From assembly GCA_910587945.1 (NCBI GenBank), contig CAJUNI010000001.1, positions 17,026 to 81,025 on the forward strand: DNA of 64,000 nt, given 5' to 3'. Below are positions 49,701 to 58,700 of this stretch, one piece after another (position 1 is the stretch's first letter; each line of letters opens with the position of its first letter). The position numbers and the translations under genes are program-made. The notes below the pieces were generated by a model. That model was given only the letters and a program-made list of their open reading frames with translations, was not told where the DNA came from and searched no databases. This stretch comes from an uncultured Parvibacter sp. (GTDB lineage Bacteria > Actinomycetota > Coriobacteriia > Coriobacteriales > Eggerthellaceae).

Positions 49701-52700
49701 CTGGCGCCTATCGGGTGGATCATCTCACACCGAAGCAGCTCATTGAGCAAGGCTGGACGGTGAACATTACGACCCAGCCCGACTACGGCACGAACACCAC
49801 CGATAATCCGGAGTTCGGCAAGCCTGACAGTGATGATCCTACGGATCTCATTAACGACGCCGATCCGGTCTTTGGCGTCAGCAAAGAAAAAGAACGGGAT
49901 AACGAAAAGGTCGTCTTTGAGATTGCGATGCCTGACGACGCCTCTGACGAGGAATTCAACCGCTTCGACACCATGCTCGAGGCCTATTGGGGAGGCATCC
50001 ATCCGACTGGCTATATGGGTGTGGGGGACACGCTGACCGTGAAGGTGCGGGCACGCATTGATAACCTTCCCAGCGAAAGCTATGTGAAGACCCGCTTCCC
50101 CGATAGCCTGACCTACAAGGAAAAGATCAACCGGATCAACACCTGGCGGGGCGAGACCTCGACGGTTCATATCACACTCCATGATTCCCAGCTTTTGTGG
50201 TTGGACAACAACTACAACGGTCGGGGCTGGCGTCACAGCTTCGCCAATGGTTCGACGGGGGCAAAGTCGGCTCAGCTCTATCAAGAGGCGCCGGCTCCAA
50301 ACCCGGATCCCTATACCATCCATCCTTACAACTTTGCGTTGCTGGATACGTCGCGCTATCGCATGGATGCCGCCGACAAGGATGCCGATCATGAGGATCG
50401 TTATAACAACACCACCGGAGCCTTTGAGCCAGCGGTTGACTATGACAACGACGGCGATTTAACCGACGAATACCTCACGGCCACCACCGGTACCTTTAAG
50501 ATTTGGTGCCCAAGCTCCTCGGTTCGTGGCGATACCTACGCTCTGCGCTCCCTGGTGGTTGACCAAGACTTTGAGGTGAGCTTGGCCAACGACGCCTTCT
50601 GGCAAGCAGACAACAAGTTCTATATCACCCAAGCGGTGAACACTGGCGGTGCGGTCAACAGCTTCATCATGGATTGGCAGTTGCCCTACTATGCAACCCA
50701 GAATTCTTCCATCTACGATGCTCAGTATCAGACCACCTTGTCTCCCATCTGGCGCATTCGCAAGCAAAATGTGAAGACCATTCATCCGGGTGTCTGGGAA
50801 GTAACCGGAGCGGAATACAACGAGGATGGCACACCGGCCAATGAGTTGGCGGAGCAGGCAGAAGCCTTACGGCTCTATGTCTGGGCACGCGTGGGTTCTA
50901 CGGACATCACGAAGTCGAACTCGGTGTACTTCGAGCAAAACGGTGCCATGAACAACACCTATGAGAACTACGCAATGCCCGGTACCGATGCTGACCGAGA
51001 CTACTTCTATGGCGAGGACGACTTCGCGGTAAATGGGGCAGGGCAGTTTATCTATGGTCCCGATGGGAACCGGGTAAGCGACGACTTCAATACGGCCGAC
51101 GCCGAAAATAAGACAACCAATGTGCGCAATCCCAATAGTCCCTGGGTGTTGCTCGCGGTTTACAACGCTACGGATGAAACCAACAACGAGCGACCCATTG
51201 ATGTGTCCTATCTCACCGGCGGCCAGCAAGACATTCGGCAAATTCGTTGGGTCGTGAAAGCTGTTGATACCGATGCCGTTCATGCCACCTCAGGAAAGGG
51301 CTTGAGCAATAGCACCGCTGATAAGGCGTTAGGACAAAGCCTTGATACCTATAAGACCTACGAGAAGGGCGTGCCCCACGGATTGCGTCTGAAGGTAGAC
51401 GCCATGCCCGATGACTTGAGCTCCGATGCGTTGAAGGCAGCCACGGAAGGACCCCAAGAGGCAGACGAACTTGATCCCGATCGCCTGAACGTGGGTTGGG
51501 AGGCCACTAAGAATCTGGAAGGGGATGACTTCCTCTATTCATCCCATGGGAAGCTACTGCTGAACAAGGGCGTTCCCATGCCCAGTTCCATTACCGACAA
51601 CGCTGCTGCGGTGCAGTGCCAAATTGATGTGGACACCCGTAAGGCCATCAACGACACCTCATCTCCCAGCAATCCCGACGACGATGATGATGGGTTCCAA
51701 GGTGGCGAATCGTCTGAGACACCGTCGGTTCACCTGAATCACTTTGTTTCCAGCGTGCTGCGCTACGACGATACGAAATATGTAGAAGTAGAGCGCCAGC
51801 GCGTTGGCTTCTATCGTATTCATGAGAAGCCGGCGTTGATGCTGACCATGGAGCAGGCCTACTACAACGGCAGCGCCAACAAGGGCTATAAGTGGGAAAC
51901 CGGCACGCCGTCTTTGAATTTGTCGAATTCAAAGATGATGCGCTACAAGATCACGCTTACGAACCTCGATGAAGACATGTTGAATACTTTGGGACTGATC
52001 AACCTTCAGCTCGATACCTGTACCAACCCTGACCTGTCCATTCTCTTCCCGGTCCTCGAGCAGTTTGGCGCTGCGGCGGCGTTGAATAATCAGACGCTGA
52101 CCTACGTGCCCTACCGGGATACGCTCGGAGTGGACAGCGACGGCAATCCCACCTGTAAGTTGAACTTGGGTTACAAGAGTGACCCGGTGCTGGTGGAGGT
52201 CGAAAAGACCATTCCGGGTACTGACATCACCTACACCACCTGGGAAGTTGACCCGGATCACCCGGCCGTTTCTATGGACGGTAGCACGCCGCTGTGGACC
52301 TATCACATTGAAAACCAGACGCCGGCATTTACCACCGCGAAGAAGACCAAACAGGTGACTACCGAGCTGCCCGATGGTACAACGCAAACAGAAACGGTGC
52401 TTACGGATGAGGATGATATCTATGACATGGATCCCACCGATCCTACCAACGTTCATCCGCTGACCCTGACCGACCCGCAGATTCGGGCGGAAACCGACCC
52501 GGATTATCCCGGCAGCATGATTGCCAAAGATAAGATGCGCGACATCTTCTCTCAGGCCGATGCAAAGTACATGAGCTGGCACTTCACCGGTCGTCAGCTT
52601 GAGGATGGCTCCTATGACAGCGCGTCTCTCAACCCGGGCCAGGCCATTGTGATTGAGATCATGATGCCCATTGATCCGACGGCGGGACCGCACATGCCCA

Positions 52701-55700
52701 CCGATCAGCTCAAGCCCAGCGGCTATGCCTATAAGGAAGGTAACTACGAGCCCTATATTCCGGTGAGCCAAGAGGTCATGAGTACCAACTACATCTTGGA
52801 TACCCGTGACTGGAACTTGGATGATGACACCAACGAAATGCTTATGCAGGTAGAGCTGCCGGCTATCGGCTTTGCTACCGTTGATGTCCATACTCAGGCA
52901 AAGATGTCTACCTCTCAGCTGGGTACTGACTACACCAAGACCATTCAAGGACCGGTGGGCGTACCCGAAGGTGGCAACTACTCCTATCGGGCCCAAGCCA
53001 TTAACCGTGGCATGAGTCCAACCATGTCGCCGAACTACACCCATGGCATCCTCTTTGACGTCTTGCCCTATGAGGATGACGTCCATGTGGTCAACAGCGA
53101 AGGCAACCAGCCGACCACCCGTCGCTCTACCTGGAACGGTTGGGTAGATGACCTGGATTCCATCACGCTGACCATGAACGATCCGACGGGTGAGCAGGGC
53201 GGATCTCGGGTATTGGGTACCGCCGAAGCTCAGTTGTGGGTTGGCCCCTACTCCTATAACCAGGCCGCTGATGTTATGACGCCGCTCACAGAAGAGGCGC
53301 TTCCGCAGGTGTGGTCACGGGCTACCGACATGAACAAGATCGGCTTCATGAACGATCGTCACGTAAACATTAATGCCGATGCAGAAGCTAATTTGCGAGC
53401 GAGCAATTTTGTGAAGTTGGAAGAGCTCAAGGAATACTGCGAGAAGCACCCGGCTGAGGCCGAGAACTTGCGCAAGGCATTGCGTGGGGTTTGGGCTGAG
53501 ATTGTGGACAATCCGCTCTATCTGCCCAAGGTGGGCAACTTCGAGCTGTCTTACGAAATGCATGCCCCACTTAACCTGCCGAAGTATCTGGGTACTACCA
53601 ATGGTCAAGCCAGCATTGATATGTCTGAGGTTCAAAACCCCGGCCGCGCTCAGCGTCTGGCGGCGGTAACTCAGTGGAACTCTATGGCTCAGCGTATTAA
53701 CCAAAAGGGCGGTGCTGCGGCAGACAAGACGGCGTTCCTCTTTGAGGATCCTGAGGCCGGTGCCTACATTGATGCCCCCGATACGCGCGGCTATGTGGGT
53801 GACTACATCTGGATTGATGCAAACTGGAACGAGCTCCAGGACGACACCAATGCAGACGTTACTGGTACCACGGTGGATGATCTGGGTCGCACCACTACCT
53901 ATCACCGGGGCGATAATGGCCGCTTCCTCTTGTCTACCGATAAGACCTTCGATGCTGAAGGCAACTGGCTGGGCAACTTCGTTAACGAGCAGGGCGAAAC
54001 GGTCCAGACTGCCGATGCCCTCATCGATCTTGATTACGATGGGGAAGTGGAAGACCCCGGTGTAAACGGCGTTACCGTTGAACTGCTGAACCAGTATGGC
54101 CAACCGGTGAACCGCGAAGGCCAAGTGGCCAAGTGGGAGCAGCATCCCGACTCCGGCGTGTGGCGTTGGGTACTCTATGACGCCTATGGCCAAAACCGCG
54201 TCCTCACCGAAACTGGTGGTGGCTGGGTAGCTGCTTCGGGCGAAGGTCCGGTTACCTACACCTCAGAGTCTGACTACTACGGCAACAAGGGCTACTGGAT
54301 TCTGTCCAACATTAACCCCAACGCCGTCAATGAAATGGGCGAAAAGGTTGAGTACAAACTTCGCTATACCTTCCCCTATGAGTATGCAAACTATGCACTG
54401 ACTACCAAACTCATCGGCCCTGACAAAGACAATAAACTCATCATTGAGCGCATCGAGGATGATCCCGATACGCCAGAAAACGAGGCACGTCTGGTGCTGA
54501 CCACTGAAGACACCATTGAATTGGTGGAAGTGGCCTACGAAGAAGACGAGTTCAAGAATATGGCCAATGAGGACATCTTCATGAACCCGGATCCCACTCA
54601 TCGTAAGCAGGACGCTCGGTCAACCAGCTACGACGTAGGTATTGCGCGTCCGGTTACCTACCAAGGTACCGTGTTCCGCGATGACATGCTCGAGTCAACT
54701 CAGCCGAACTTCGCCTATGCTGACGGGCTTGAGCTGGATTATGACTACATCGATGGCTACTTGGATCACCAGCAAAACTACAACGATACCAGCGCGGCCA
54801 TTGAGACCTTCCGCGAGCAGCGAGTGGCTTCTATGAATGTGTCGGTCCATCGCTACAGCCCTGTTACCAAGACGGTGGATCCGGTGCCGGCCTTAGATGT
54901 GGATGGCAACCCGGCGGTTTATAAGACCGAGACTGATGGTGCGTTTACTTTTGTAATGCAGCCCGGCTACCACTATGTGGTTCGTTGCGATGACCAGGTG
55001 CCGACGCGCTTCCTGAAGCCGACCCCCTATCTGTTTGTTCAAGATCCGCTGGCTGAGCCCAATGCGACGCAACCGCTCCACGACAACGACGTGCGCATTT
55101 CGAGCCTTGATGGGCTGACCTATTACGAAACCCATTCCTTCTTGGCAAAAGTCCCGCTGGATGAAGCAAACCATGCTATTTATGAGCAGGATGAAGAGTG
55201 GCGTGGTTATCGCTATTACCACCAGATCGACCTGGGCTTTGTCGATGGTGCCCGGGGCTTCTTGGGCAATAAGGTATGGGACGATAGCGACTACAATGGT
55301 GTTCAGGTGGAAGCCAGCGACCAAGGGGTTGAGGGCATTCGCGTAACGGCTGAGCAGTACTGGTGGAATCCCAATGCCAATGGCCAAGGCCAAGGCGGCT
55401 GGCAGTTAGTGGAGAAGGACTTCTTCACCCAAACCACCAACCGGGCTGGCGTCTATGTATTCAAGGGTCTGCCGACCTATGTCTATGACCCGCTGGATAC
55501 TACTGAAAACAAACCTGACGATCTGAAGCAGCGCTACCTAGCGGGCTATCGCTTACGCATTGATAACGATACGTTGGCTGACCAGGACGAAACCTGGAGC
55601 TTCACGCTGCGCAATAACGCCTATACCCATACTGGTGCGGTGGACGATGAACTTGACTCCGATGCCTGCACCATTGAAATGACGGGACCGGACGATGCTT

Positions 55701-58700
55701 CCTTTGGCAGCGGCGCCACGACCACCAAGACTGTTCATTACCTGAACGAGGCAACCCCCTCTACGGCGGTGAATATCGACGAGGGCATCTTCGTGAACTC
55801 GATGATTGTCCTGGCAGGGTTGTCGATGCCGGGCAAGAGTGATCCGGCCAACATTGTGCAGGTAACGGTTCCGGGTGGTGGCACCTACGAGTTTGACTTC
55901 GCCAATGCTCAGCGCTTCGACCAATGGGATGCCGGTCTTGTGCGGGTACCCACGGCTGCGGTTACTGGCCGGGTATGGCATGACGCGAACTACGATGGCG
56001 TTCAGGCTAAGGATGCCGATGGTGCTTGGGCAAGCTCAGAGCCTGGTTTGGTTGGCGAACAAGTACTGTTGACTCAGTGGTACTACGAGCCGACGAAGAC
56101 CAATCCGGCTGATGGTGGAAGCCACTGGTTCCAGAACCTCGACTTTGGTAACGACGCGCGGACCACGGCTATCAATAGCGCCCAAGCCTATGATGCGGCC
56201 AGCGCTACCACCGAGGGCGGCCCGGATGCTGCAGGCTTGATGCCGGGTGAGTTGTTGACCACCACCGATGCCGATGGCGTTTATCGCTATGAGAATCTGC
56301 CCACCGCATGGACTGCCGATGATGGACGTCAGCGCTTGGCAGCCTATCGGGTACGACTGGTATCCATGCACGTGGATGACAAGGGCACGGCTGATCCCAG
56401 TGACGATAATCATTGGTTGCCGACCCGCTTCCATCAAGGAGTAGGAGCTGCGGCTATTGCGGTGGACTCTGACCTGCAAGACCAGACGGATCTGGTGCTG
56501 AGCAACCGTGAGATGGTAAATGGTGTGGCCCAAAATCGTGCCCTGTCGGGTCAAACGATCTTGGCAGCACGTATTCCGATGGCTCGCTATGGTCAAGCCT
56601 CACAGGTGACCATTCCTGCTGGCGAATGCCCAGGTGGCGTGGGCGCTTCCTATGACTGGCTGAAGGTTCGCAACGATGCCTGGCGTGAGGGCGATACCTG
56701 GTGGGTCGCCTCGGGTGATGCGGGTGAATTGCCGCGGCCGACCGCCGACATCGAGGGCTATCTCTGGGAGGATCCCGACAACGATGGTATCCATGATGAC
56801 GCCGAAGCCGGTGTTGCCGGCGTGCGTGTAACGCTAGAGCGCTATGTGCCCGATCCGGCCAACCTGGATGGCGATGGCGACGGCTGGCGTCGCGATGAAA
56901 CCTGGCATAGTGACTGGGCAAACGATCCTGACTACACTCTCTACAACCCCACACCTGGGGTAGAAGAGGTGTCAGCGTGGGATGCCTATGACGATCATCC
57001 GCAACGCGGCATCGGCTCGGACTACGCGGGCCACTCGATGCGCACCGATGCAAACGGCCACTTCCTGTTTGCTGACCTTGAGACCCAGCGCCTTGAGGCC
57101 GATGGCACCACGACGGTGTTTGCCTATCGAGTGCGTGTAACGGTGTCACCTGACCTGCGCTACACCTACCTCATTGCTAAGTATCGTCAGGGCGAGAATT
57201 ACACTCTTGACTCTGACCTGCGTTATCAGGATGCCTACCTCATGGATCCTGAGAGCCGCGAATATGACGTTCTGCTCCACCGTGCGGATGTGGCGTCTCA
57301 TAGCGCTAACGTGGTGCAAGCGGCTTCCTCGAACAACCCGAACCAAGGCGAAATCCGCGTTGGGCGTTCCTTGGCTGCTCGGGTGGCTGCCGCTACGGGA
57401 CAACGGGCTGCTATGAACTATCCCTATGATTTGGCAAAGCCTGCTGACCGTGCCAACAACGACGGCATGGTTGAAGAAACCATCGATGCTGAGATTGCTG
57501 GCGATCTGTGGTTCGACACTGACCACAACGGTACCTTCGACGAGGGCGAACGCCCGATTGAAGGCGTGCGCATGCGGTTGGTGAAGTGGTATCTGGATCT
57601 GGATGACACTACCTGGGTGCGGCTTGAGGACTATGACTACGCCTACACCGACGCCGAGGGTCATTACAGCTTTGGTCCGCAGCTGGTGTACTTCAAGATG
57701 GATCCCGAAACCATTGCTGAGCGCTATCCCGATTACGAAGGCGATCTGGCTACCCGTCCGTTCCTTATGGGTTATACGGTTGAGGCTCAGCAAGATGATG
57801 CTGATGGCCATGGTGTCGGGTATTTGCCGGCAACCCATCGGGAGGTGGGCGATTGGACCACGTCCTCGAAGGCCATGGATCCGGGCACGGCTGATCCGGA
57901 GCTGGGTTATAGCGATAACTGGTTCCCCATCCAGTGGAGTGACGATTACCTGGCTGTGACCGATGAGATGCGTGCGGTGGATCAGCGTCTGGTGCTGGCC
58001 AACCCCATCGTGGAAGGCTCTTCTGATGAGCATAAATTCCGCGGCTTCGACGTATCTTCCGGGGCCTCTCAGCTACACATGAATGGTGGCTTTGTGCCGC
58101 TAGAAATTGAAGGCATCGTTTGGGAAGACGATAATGACGGCGTGCGTCAAGAGAGCGAGCCGGGCATTGAAGGCGTGCGCATCGAGCTGCGTCGTTACTG
58201 GTATGACCCGAATTGGGAGCCTGAAGAAGAGCCTGGTGAAGGTACCGAGCCGGGTGAAGGCGAAGAACCTGGTGAAGGTGAAGAGCCGGGCACGGGTGAG
58301 AACCCTGGCGAGGGCACTGAGCCTGGTGAAGGCGAGAATCCCGGAGAGGGTGAAGAGCCTGGCGAAGGTGAAGAGCCGGGTGAAGGTGAGAATCCTGGTG
58401 GAATCACCGAGCCCACCGATCCTGATCAGCCTACTGAGCCTGAGCAGCCCACTGAACCTACCGATCCTGAAGAGCCCGGGGAGGGCGAAACCCCCGGCGG
58501 TGAAGGTGAGACCGAGGGCGAAGAAACCCAATCTGTTCTCTTCCAGCAAAGCGTTGCCCGTGTGATGGCTTTGGCCTTTAGCGATGCGGTAGCGTTGGCT
58601 GAAGGGGATAGCGCCGATGGTGAGACTGAGGGCGACGGTACCGGCGACGGAACCGGCGAAGGTGCGGATGCTGGTGACGGCACCGGTGATGGTGCGGGAG

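Noticed and set aside
49004..50392. Another long antisense frame (462 codons); similar ones at 51929-53086 and 58100-59272
   Set aside because: Same reason. The 58100-59272 frame is merely the reverse reading of Gly-Glu and Thr-Asp-Pro repeats.
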